Origin: an uncultured Lachnospiraceae bacterium | GTDB taxonomy: Bacteria; Bacillota; Clostridia; Lachnospirales; Lachnospiraceae | NCBI GenBank assembly: GCA_900557385.1 | Contig: USSP01000082.1 | Coordinates: forward strand, 1 to 7,848 | Length of the DNA: 7,848 bases | Direction: 5' to 3' | Shown here: positions 1 through 6,386 of the stretch, in pieces | Layout: each line of letters starts with the position of its first letter | Numbering within the stretch: position 1 is the stretch's first letter | Translations under genes and position numbers: made by a program | The notes under the pieces: generated by a model | Databases searched by the model: none | Seen by the model: the letters and a program-made list of their open reading frames with translations, nothing else | What the model was told of the DNA's origin: nothing

Positions 1-1
1 T

Positions 2-787
2 ATTTTCCGTGGATTGTTGAACTTATCTTTACAGAAAACCGGTACCATCATTATCCCCAACAAGGGCTTTAATGCATTGTCAAATGGATTTATTCCCGAT
101 TTACCGGTTCATCTGGTTCTGTTCGGAAATGAGATTCATGTTTTGACACTCTTAATCGGTATCATAGCAGTTGTTATGGTTGTTTTATCCCAGATCAAAG
201 CCAGAAAAAATAAACAGAAATATAATTTCGAAGTAATTTCCATGCCTATTTTCGTTGGCAGCCTGATTCTTATTTCTGCGATTATCATGCTGGTTATTTA
301 TGTGCTGGCCAAGTATCAAGGAATTCCCTGGACTGCTGTTATCGTCGGCGTTATTCTTATTGTTTATAATTATATGCTGAATAAAACCAGACTGGGACGT
401 TATATCTATGGTATTGGCGGTAATGATCAGGCAGCAGAACTTTCCGGCGTTAATGTACGTCAGGTAACCCTGTTTGCATTCTGTTCCATGAGTGTACTGG
501 CTGCACTGGCTGGTATCCTTTATACTTCCCGTTTACAGTCTGCAACGCCCACCGCAGGTAATGCGTTTGAAATGGATGCCATTGCCTCTTCCTATATCGG
601 CGGAGTAGCAGTCAGCGGTGGTATCGGACGTGTGACTAACACCATCATCGGAGCACTTGTTATCGTGTCATTGACCAACGGCATGAACCTGATGGGTGTG
701 GATATTTCCTATCAGTATGTGGTAAAAGGTATTATTTTCATTATTGCTGTAGCATTCGATGTACGCACACGTAAGACTGGAAAATAA
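2..787 (+). CDS. mmsB: Monosaccharide ABC transporter permease, MmsB/GguB/XylH type (5' truncated by window edge)
   Basis: This is the inner-membrane permease of a CUT2-type ABC importer for monosaccharides (xylose, glucose, galactose or similar). It works with a sugar-binding lipoprotein and a double ATPase, presumably encoded upstream. The frame is open to the left edge and reads IFRGLL at once, matching the 'LIFRG' segment well inside this family. The true start is therefore outside the window, and the TTG at 14 is not a real start. About 262 residues are present of a usual 380-400. Counting from the TTG at 14, hydrophobic segments lie near residues 43-62, 78-99, 104-122, 148-170 and 190-250. 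The family signature GIGGNDQAAELSGVNV and the SYIGGVAVSGGIGRV segment are clear. A basic loop (KARKNKQKYNFEV) after the first visible helix separates the MmsB/XylH subgroup from RbsC. The gene ends in tandem TAA codons, 24 bases before the chemoreceptor. The exact sugar cannot be read from the permease. Confidence 0.9.
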   Translation: MFRGLLNLSLQKTGTIIIPNKGFNALSNGFIPDLPVHLVLFGNEIHVLTLLIGIIAVVMVVLSQIKARKNKQKYNFEVISMPIFVGSLILISAIIMLVIYVLAKYQGIPWTAVIVGVILIVYNYMLNKTRLGRYIYGIGGNDQAAELSGVNVRQVTLFAFCSMSVLAALAGILYTSRLQSATPTAGNAFEMDAIASSYIGGVAVSGGIGRVTNTIIGALVIVSLTNGMNLMGVDISYQYVVKGIIFIIAVAFDVRTRKTGK

Positions 788-811
788 TAATCTGTAAGGA
801 AGGTATCCTGT

Positions 812-2533
812 ATGAAAAAAGAACATATTGGTAAAATGAGAATTTCCATTGCGCGGAAGATTATGCTTTTGGTATGTATCAGTTCAATGGTTACGGTCAT
901 CGTAAGTGAATTGATTATTTTGCCAAAGGTAACCTCTCTTTATCAGGATAGCATTCGCGACAATATGCGAAATTTAGTTAAAGCATATGGTTCCTTAGTG
1001 GAATATCGCTTGGAGCGAAACGGATATTCCATGTTATTACAGGAAGAACTGGATGCTCTTTTTGAGAATGTACAGATTGAAAGTGTAGAAAGCTGCTATC
1101 CGGTTTTTGTGAATAGTTCCGGTTTAATCTGTTATTATCCGGATTCCAGCTATAATTCCACGAATTATTTAGAGCAGTTCCCGGAGGAAACGGTTGTGCC
1201 GGAATTGATGGGAAGAATCGCCCAATCGGATATTCCGGAGGCTGCGGTAACAGAAACCCGGATTCATGGAAAAACGATGTTGGTTGCCTATTATGTATGC
1301 GGTGGATCGAATCCCATCTTATTGATTATTGCCGACAAGGCAGAAGCATTAGGCGTGGTGAATTCTATCGTTGTGATAGGCATTCTGGGAGCTGTATTTT
1401 GTATTCTGGTTATGGTGATTGTTTCCTGGCTTTTTGCAAAAACAATCGCAAAACCTGTCCGAGTTATGACAGATGTGATGAAGGAAAGCGGCGAATTGAA
1501 CTTCTCATCACAGATCGTCACGGAGAAATATGAGAATAACCGGGATGAAACCGGTGATATGGCGAAAGCCGTAACAAAGTTTAAAGATAATATTCAAAAT
1601 GTAGTAAAAAGAATTTCATCGGTTTCCGGAAAGATTCAGGAAGGCTCGGATGCTTTGGAACACATGGTAGGCATTCTGGAGAAAAATTCCAAGAGAAATT
1701 TAGGTACTACCGATCAACTGTCTAACGAGATGAAGGAAAGTGTGTTACCGGCAGTATCTACGATTGAGAGTAATATCAATGGAATTACTTCCGATCTTAC
1801 AGAGGTCAACGAGCGTCTCCAAAAAGGCAAGGAACGAGCGACCTCCGTACATCTTCAGTCCGGAGAAATGCAGGAATCCTCGAAAGCTGCAAATGAAAAG
1901 ACAAAGGTAATGTACGAAGAACTCAGTCAGGAAAAGGATGCTGCTGTAGAGAAAGCGCAGAAGATTGATGAAATCAGTAAACTGGCGCAGCAGATTTCCG
2001 CGATTGCCTCCCAGACCAATCTTTTATCCCTGAATGCATCGATTGAAGCGGCAAGAGCAGGAGAAGCAGGAAGAGGTTTTGCTGTCGTAGCGGAGGAAAT
2101 CAGACAGCTTGCAACCCAGACCGAGCAGACCACCGGAGATATTAAACATGTAGTAGAAATCATTGAGGATGCTTCTAACGGAATGGTAGAGTGTCTGAAT
2201 AAAGCGATGGATTACATGGATCAGACGGTAATGGCAGATTATCAGGGCTTCATGGAAGCAGGAATGAGTTATTATGACAGTTCTGCGGATATTGAGGGTA
2301 TCATGGGTGAAATCAGTCAGTCCGTGAATAAACTCAATGAGGAAATGATTGAAATAAAGAAAAAAATCAGCAGTATTTCCACGATTGTTAATGAGTCGGT
2401 AGACGGCATCGGAGATATTGAAAATCAATCCTCAGAGATCTTTGATATGGTGGGAAAAACAGATACGCTTTCAAACAATATGATTGAATATGTAAGAGAG
2501 TTAAATAATATTGTAAATCAATTTCAGCTGTAG
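812..2533 (+). CDS. Methyl-accepting chemotaxis protein with extracellular Cache-like sensor
   Basis: This is a transmembrane chemoreceptor that controls the CheA/CheW kinase complex. It has 573 residues. An uncleaved TM1 spans about residues 16-37, and an extracellular sensor spans 38-182. The sensor pattern YPVFVNSSGLICYYPD, followed by VAYYV and PILLIIADKAEAL, resembles a single Cache domain (inference). TM2 is about 183-208. A HAMP domain (about 209-262) has the AS1 proline in IAKPVRVM and a DETGDM motif. The signalling hairpin tip is ASIEAARAGEAGRGFAVV at about 409-426. About 150 residues flank the tip on each side, consistent with a long 44-helix-type Firmicutes receptor. There is no CheR-binding pentapeptide; the protein ends VNQFQL. 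The ATG at 812 is chosen because AAGGAAGG (796-803) lies 8 bases upstream. It follows the sugar permease by 24 bases with no terminator, so it is probably the last gene of that operon and may sense a related sugar. The ligand is unknown. Confidence 0.95.
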   Translation: MKKEHIGKMRISIARKIMLLVCISSMVTVIVSELIILPKVTSLYQDSIRDNMRNLVKAYGSLVEYRLERNGYSMLLQEELDALFENVQIESVESCYPVFVNSSGLICYYPDSSYNSTNYLEQFPEETVVPELMGRIAQSDIPEAAVTETRIHGKTMLVAYYVCGGSNPILLIIADKAEALGVVNSIVVIGILGAVFCILVMVIVSWLFAKTIAKPVRVMTDVMKESGELNFSSQIVTEKYENNRDETGDMAKAVTKFKDNIQNVVKRISSVSGKIQEGSDALEHMVGILEKNSKRNLGTTDQLSNEMKESVLPAVSTIESNINGITSDLTEVNERLQKGKERATSVHLQSGEMQESSKAANEKTKVMYEELSQEKDAAVEKAQKIDEISKLAQQISAIASQTNLLSLNASIEAARAGEAGRGFAVVAEEIRQLATQTEQTTGDIKHVVEIIEDASNGMVECLNKAMDYMDQTVMADYQGFMEAGMSYYDSSADIEGIMGEISQSVNKLNEEMIEIKKKISSISTIVNESVDGIGDIENQSSEIFDMVGKTDTLSNNMIEYVRELNNIVNQFQL

Positions 2534-2555
2534 TCCACAGTAGAATTCTCCTTTT

Positions 2556-2599
2556 TAGCAGGCGGATATTGGTGTTTTTATCCAAATCCCCGCCTGCTA
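2556..2599 (+). terminator. Intrinsic terminator after the chemoreceptor gene
   Basis: TAGCAGGCGG (2556-2565) pairs perfectly with CCGCCTGCTA (2590-2599). The stem continues inward with TTGG/CCAA and AT/AT pairs across small bulges. A T-rich run, TTCTTTTGTT, follows on the plus strand, so it should end transcription from the permease-chemoreceptor unit. It lies in the 90-base gap between convergent genes. On the minus strand the hairpin is followed by AAAAAGG rather than T residues, so it would be a weak Rho-independent terminator for the PBP gene, although the stem may still block opposing polymerases. Confidence 0.8.
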
Positions 2600-2623
2600 T
2601 TCTTTTGTTATGGTTGCATTTAT

Positions 2624-5386
2624 TTATTGTGCCTGAGCCCCTGGGACTGCAGGCTGTTGCTGCTGTGTGGCTGCCTGGCTTAATGCTGCCAGGACACTGT
2701 TAATCGCATTTTTTACCTCTTCTGAGGCATCTGCACTGGGAACAGGAATGGTGGTTGCACCATTCTGGAAGTAGAGCAGTACCTCACTTTGTAAAGTAGT
2801 CAGATAATCCGGACGGGAGAAAAATTCCAGATTATGATGACAAGTGGTGATTTGCTGAATCGGGTTGCCGTTTTCGTCCACCAGGACTTCATCCGTTGTG
2901 GCTGCAGCAGTACCAAGTGCAGCGGCTGTGCCACTTTGCAGAGAAGGATCTTCTATAGGAGTCAGCTCCAACACACCGGGGGTCTTGAAGGGGCAGAGAT
3001 CGCTGGCAGGCAGATTGTCAATAGGACATACCATACCGGAGTAATGGACATCACAGCTTTCTGTGGGTACGGTTCCTTCCGCAAAATATTCTGTGCGTAA
3101 AGTACCATCACAAAGTCCAGCAATGGGCAATTTACCGGATTGCGAGCATACGGTAGCAGTTACGATACCGCTGGGGACAGGGAAGGACTGATTCTCCAAG
3201 TTCTCATGAATTCGGGACATGGTAGCACGCCATAAGGTTTTTGCCAGATTCTTTTCACCGGAACCGGACAGTTTGGTGTTATTATCGTAGCCTGTCCAGG
3301 TCGTGCAGGTGTAATACGGTGTATAACCGGAGAACCATACATCATTATAATCGGAAGTCGTTCCGGTTTTACCTGCAATAGCCATACCGCCGAAATTGAC
3401 GGAAGTACCGGTACCGGAGGTTACAACATCCTGCATGGCACTGGTCAGCAGGAAGGCTGTGGTTTCTTTTAATACCTGACGGGTTTCCGGTTCGGTATTG
3501 TCCAGAATAACATTTCCATCGTGATCCAGAACTTTGGTATAAAGCTTCGGTTTGATATAGGTTCCGCCATTTGCAATTGTGGCATAGGCTGCATTTAATT
3601 CAATATTTTTAACACCTTTGGTAATACCGCCAAGAGCCAGAGACTGTTGAATATCGGAATATACCTGTCCGCCGATGACTTCACTATCCACCAGTGTGGT
3701 AAATCCAAAGTTCAGTAGATAATCAAAGCCAAGCTGTGGAGTAATCTGGGTCAGTGTTTTTACGGTAACGATATTCAGGGAATCCTTGATACCGGTACGC
3801 AGAGAGCAGAGTCCGCGGTATTTCTCACCATACCAGTTTTTAACCGGACGACCTTCTGCATAGTTAAAGGGTGCATCGTTCATCACGGTAGCCAGTGTCA
3901 GACCGGCACTGTCCAGAGCAGGTGCATAGGTGGATACAATCTTAAAGGTAGATCCGGGCTGACGCATGGTGTCTGTTGCACGGTTTAAGGTACGGCTGCC
4001 TTCCTTCGCACCACGACCGCCCACCATAGCGACGATATAACCGGTACTCTGATCTTCAATGGTCATGGAGATCTGGGGCTGGGGGGTAAGGGTGATATTC
4101 TCGCCGTAAACCTCATCGCCGTCATTTAATAAAGTAGCTTTGTAACGTTCAATATCGGAATAAGCAGTTTCCTGATCCGAATAAATCAGATTAAACCGGG
4201 CATTTTCCTGGCGAATGAAAGCTTTGAACATTTCCGTGCTGTAATTCTGATAATCACCATCGGAAGTTTTAATAGTTAATTCGTAGGAAAGCTGCCATTT
4301 CACATTCTCCGGGTAGTTGTCGGGATTGGAGCAGACTTCATCAGCAATCGCCTGGATATCCGGATCCTGGGTGGAGTAAATTTGTAAACCGCCGCTGTAG
4401 AGAAGGGTATATGCCTGGGTTTCATTGTATCCGGCGGCCAACAGGTCATCCATCAGCACATCGGTAAGAGCATCTACAAAGTAGGAGTTGATGGAGTCAT
4501 CCGCAGTTTCGGCATTGACTACCTGAATCCGGGAATACACATCATCTGCCATTGCCTCATCGTGTTCTGCCTGGGTGATGTATTCCTGATCCAGCATATT
4601 CTTTAATACTTTGGCACGTCGCTCCTGATTATTCTCAGGATGGGAAATAGGATTGTACCGGGAAGGGTTTTGGGTGATGCCTGCAATCACGGCACACTCA
4701 GATAAGGTCAACTGGCTTACATCCTTATTAAAATAGCGGAGGGAAGCAGCCTGTACTCCCAGAGTATTCTGTCCTAAGTTGATGGTGTTCATGTAGTTGC
4801 AGAGTACATCGTCCTTGGACATCACTTTGGTAAGCTGAATTGCCAGGTACTGCTCCTGGATTTTACGCTTGATACTCTGCATGGTGGTTTCACTGGTCCA
4901 ACCGGTAAAGACACTGTTTTTGATCAGCTGCTGGGTAATGGTGGATGCACCCTGTCCCAGTTTGCCCTTCATAACGGCATCAGCACCGGCACGGATGATA
5001 CCTTTGATGTCGATACCATTGTGGTCATAAAATCGTTCATCCTCAATGGCAACGAAAGCGTGGGCAAGATTTTCCGGGATTTTATCCATGCTTACCGGGA
5101 TTCGGTTGGAATCCGTTGCCACAAGCTTCGCGGTTTGATTTCCCTGATTATCGTAAACAAAAGTGGAAAATCCGGAGGGTGATACATCGATGTTGCTTAT
5201 ATCAGGCGCAGTGGCGAGAATACCTTTAAAAACGCCGATTCCTGCACTGATACCGATAATACCGGCACCAATGACGAGAATCAGAATGACTTCCAGTAAA
5301 GTCACGCCAAGCTTTTTGCCCCATTTCACAGATTTGGAATTCAGTGCCTTTTGTTTTTTCTGGACACCTTTTTTGCTATAATTCAT
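2624..5386 (-). CDS. Class A penicillin-binding protein (PBP1a/PonA type), bifunctional transglycosylase-transpeptidase
   Basis: This enzyme polymerises lipid II glycan strands and cross-links their peptides on the outer face of the membrane. It has 920 residues. A basic cytoplasmic N-terminus (1-27) precedes one signal anchor (about 28-58). The GT51 domain (about 75-260) shows EDERFYDHNG with catalytic Glu115, GASTITQQLIKN (146-157) and the SKDDVLCNYMNTINLG segment. The transpeptidase domain (about 435-700) has the full triad: STFK with nucleophile Ser479, SLN at 536-538, and KTGT at 673-676. The region after residue 740 has six cysteines (747, 759, 778, 787, 798, 849) and ends in an Ala/Gln/Pro-rich tail. 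The length and tail are on the long side but plausible for Clostridia. The ATG at 5386 has a modest site (TTAGG) 10 bases upstream and fits the basic N-terminus. The gene converges on the chemoreceptor and diverges from the yigZ-like gene. All catalytic motifs are intact. The symbol is left blank because orthology among ponA-like paralogues is not resolvable here. Confidence 0.96.
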   Translation of the reverse strand: MNYSKKGVQKKQKALNSKSVKWGKKLGVTLLEVILILVIGAGIIGISAGIGVFKGILATAPDISNIDVSPSGFSTFVYDNQGNQTAKLVATDSNRIPVSMDKIPENLAHAFVAIEDERFYDHNGIDIKGIIRAGADAVMKGKLGQGASTITQQLIKNSVFTGWTSETTMQSIKRKIQEQYLAIQLTKVMSKDDVLCNYMNTINLGQNTLGVQAASLRYFNKDVSQLTLSECAVIAGITQNPSRYNPISHPENNQERRAKVLKNMLDQEYITQAEHDEAMADDVYSRIQVVNAETADDSINSYFVDALTDVLMDDLLAAGYNETQAYTLLYSGGLQIYSTQDPDIQAIADEVCSNPDNYPENVKWQLSYELTIKTSDGDYQNYSTEMFKAFIRQENARFNLIYSDQETAYSDIERYKATLLNDGDEVYGENITLTPQPQISMTIEDQSTGYIVAMVGGRGAKEGSRTLNRATDTMRQPGSTFKIVSTYAPALDSAGLTLATVMNDAPFNYAEGRPVKNWYGEKYRGLCSLRTGIKDSLNIVTVKTLTQITPQLGFDYLLNFGFTTLVDSEVIGGQVYSDIQQSLALGGITKGVKNIELNAAYATIANGGTYIKPKLYTKVLDHDGNVILDNTEPETRQVLKETTAFLLTSAMQDVVTSGTGTSVNFGGMAIAGKTGTTSDYNDVWFSGYTPYYTCTTWTGYDNNTKLSGSGEKNLAKTLWRATMSRIHENLENQSFPVPSGIVTATVCSQSGKLPIAGLCDGTLRTEYFAEGTVPTESCDVHYSGMVCPIDNLPASDLCPFKTPGVLELTPIEDPSLQSGTAAALGTAAATTDEVLVDENGNPIQQITTCHHNLEFFSRPDYLTTLQSEVLLYFQNGATTIPVPSADASEEVKNAINSVLAALSQAATQQQQPAVPGAQAQ

Positions 5387-5435
5387 TTAATATAAACCTA
5401 AGCCTTTCTGTAAGCCTTGAATTTTTAACTCATAT

Positions 5436-5444
5436 ATTATATCA
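5436..5444 (-). promoter_or_regulatory. Extended -10 promoter for the PBP gene
   Basis: On the minus strand this site reads TGATATAAT, a perfect TATAAT with the TGn extension used by sigma-A promoters that lack a good -35. The best -35 at 17-base spacing is only TTTATT. Transcription would start near 5429, leaving a leader of about 40 bases before the ATG at 5386. The position in the divergent gap and the perfect hexamer support the call. The TSS is inferred. Confidence 0.6.
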
Positions 5445-5568
5445 AAACATACCTGTTAAATAAAGGTTTTTTCTTTCATCTTAAGAATTGTTTACTTTTT
5501 TGTTCGCATTTAAACCAGTATATGGTAACATAATGGTACGGAAGAGAAAATTTTATTTAGGAAGCAAA

Positions 5569-5584
5569 GTGGGGGGAAAATCCC
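5569..5584 (+). promoter_or_regulatory. Unusual G-run ribosome-binding site with small hairpin at the yigZ-like start
   Basis: The start codon at 5585 is preceded by GTGGGGGG (5569-5576) rather than a normal GGAGG. The spacing is 8 bases, and a second purine site (TTAGGAAG, 5558-5565) lies farther away. GGGA (5574-5577) can pair with TCCC (5581-5584) around an AAA loop, so part of the ribosome-binding site may fold directly against the ATG. The stem is only four pairs, so any effect would be small. Confidence 0.4.
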
Positions 5585-6223
5585 ATGTACAAAATTTTAA
5601 TACAAGGTGGCAGTAGTGAGATTGAAGAAAAAAAATCCCGCTTTATTGCCACCCTGCGCCCGGTGGAAAATCAGGAGGAAGCCGTGGCATTCATTGAGGA
5701 AATGAAAAAGAAATACTGGGATGCCAGGCATAATTGTTCGGCTTTTGTTCTAGGAGAAGAAGCACAGGTGACCAGATGCAATGACGATGGAGAACCTTCC
5801 GGTACTGCAGGACGTCCAATGCTGGAGGTACTGCTGGGAAGTGGCGTGCGGAACGTGGCAGTGGTAGTTACCAGATATTTCGGCGGAACCTTACTGGGAA
5901 CAGGCGGACTGATACGTGCTTATACCCAGGCTGTACAGGCAGGCTTAAAGCAATGCAGGATCGGAATTATGAGGCAAGGTGTAACCCTCCGTATCGATAC
6001 CGATTATAATAATGTAGGAAAAGTACTTTATATTTTGAACGACCGGAGGATAGACCAACAGGACAGTGCCTATACGGATAAGGTTTCCATTACGGTGCGT
6101 CTGCCTATAGAAGAGCGGGAATCCCTGGAAAAAGCACTTACGGAAAGCACTTGCGGAACAGCATCTTTCGAGTCACTGGGGGACTCATTTTATGTTGACA
6201 AAAACCCCGAAATTTTAGTATAG
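5585..6223 (+). CDS. yigZ: YigZ/IMPACT family protein (UPF0029 plus DUF1949)
   Basis: This is a small soluble cytoplasmic protein of the YigZ (E. coli)/YvyE (B. subtilis)/IMPACT family. Its molecular role in bacteria is not settled. The eukaryotic relative IMPACT modulates GCN2 signalling, and the fold resembles translation-factor domains, which suggests a nucleic-acid or ribosome link (family knowledge, not visible here). It has 212 residues, a normal length. The N-terminal UPF0029 domain (about 15-122) contains KKSRFIA, the DARHNCSAFV segment, the hallmark DDGEPSGTAGRPML (67-80), and VVVTRYFGGTLLGTGGLIRAY (about 93-113 by position). The C-terminal DUF1949 ferredoxin-like domain covers about 130-205. 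It is read divergently from the PBP gene and is followed 138 bases later by mgtE, with no convincing terminator between them. The best -10 upstream is CATAAT (5529-5534), but I find no good -35, so its promoter is unresolved. Confidence 0.93.
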   Translation: MYKILIQGGSSEIEEKKSRFIATLRPVENQEEAVAFIEEMKKKYWDARHNCSAFVLGEEAQVTRCNDDGEPSGTAGRPMLEVLLGSGVRNVAVVVTRYFGGTLLGTGGLIRAYTQAVQAGLKQCRIGIMRQGVTLRIDTDYNNVGKVLYILNDRRIDQQDSAYTDKVSITVRLPIEERESLEKALTESTCGTASFESLGDSFYVDKNPEILV

Positions 6224-6224
6224 T
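6195..6224 (+). promoter_or_regulatory. Sigma-A promoter for the leader ORF and mgtE, overlapping the yigZ-like 3' end
   Basis: A perfect -35 TTGACA (6195-6200) is followed after 18 bases by TATAGT (6219-6224), five of six matches to the -10 consensus. The -10 contains the TAG stop of the yigZ-like gene. Transcription would start near 6231 and give a leader of about 130 bases before mgtE. This would let mgtE be expressed independently of the upstream gene. Because the site lies in coding sequence, chance occurrence cannot be excluded, but it is the best-matching sigma-A site I found in the window. Confidence 0.6.
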
Positions 6225-6275
6225 TTCTATTGGAAGTTTCCATAAATTTTCTTTTGGAAAGGTGGTGGTTTTATT

Positions 6276-6386
6276 ATGAAGAAAAGTACACATAGTACAG
6301 ATAACCCTGTCCCTGGGCGAAGTAGTAAGACCACGAAACTGAATACTGGAGGAAAATTGCTATGGAAGAAATTATTGAACTGTTAG
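6276..6386 (+). CDS. Small leader ORF (36 codons) overlapping the start of mgtE
   Basis: The ATG at 6276 is preceded by a strong purine-rich site, AAGGTGGTGG (6259-6268), 7 bases away. The frame encodes 36 residues beginning MKKSTHSTDNPVPGRSSK and ending LLWKKLLNC, and stops at the TAG at 6384-6386. It is in a different frame from mgtE and overlaps its first 25 bases, so ribosomes translating it would run across the mgtE ribosome-binding site (6348-6352) and stop inside mgtE. I do not recognise the peptide. It is basic, with two closely spaced prolines, and has no clear membrane segment. It could be a regulatory leader peptide, a translational coupler, or a chance frame. The good ribosome-binding site and the promoter just upstream are the reasons to list it. 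Confidence 0.4.
   Translation: MKKSTHSTDNPVPGRSSKTTKLNTGGKLLWKKLLNC

Noticed and set aside
2024..2428. 134-residue minus-strand frame inside the chemoreceptor gene
   Set aside because: It lies wholly opposite the conserved signalling domain and has no recognisable domain or supporting start signal.
5491..5534. Promoter for the yigZ-like gene (TTTACT or TTGTTC with CATAAT or TATATG)
   Set aside because: No pair of hexamers has acceptable spacing: the good -10-like CATAAT has only GCATTT at 17 bases. A promoter is likely here but cannot be placed.
6231..6255. Terminator between the yigZ-like gene and mgtE (TGGAA/TTCCA)
   Set aside because: The perfect stem leaves a two-base loop and is AT-rich and short, so it would not be an effective terminator.
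6224..6361. M-box (ykoK) magnesium riboswitch upstream of mgtE
   Set aside because: The gap is only 138 bases, and none of the conserved M-box blocks I know, such as the one around AGGTGAGGCTCC, can be recognised.
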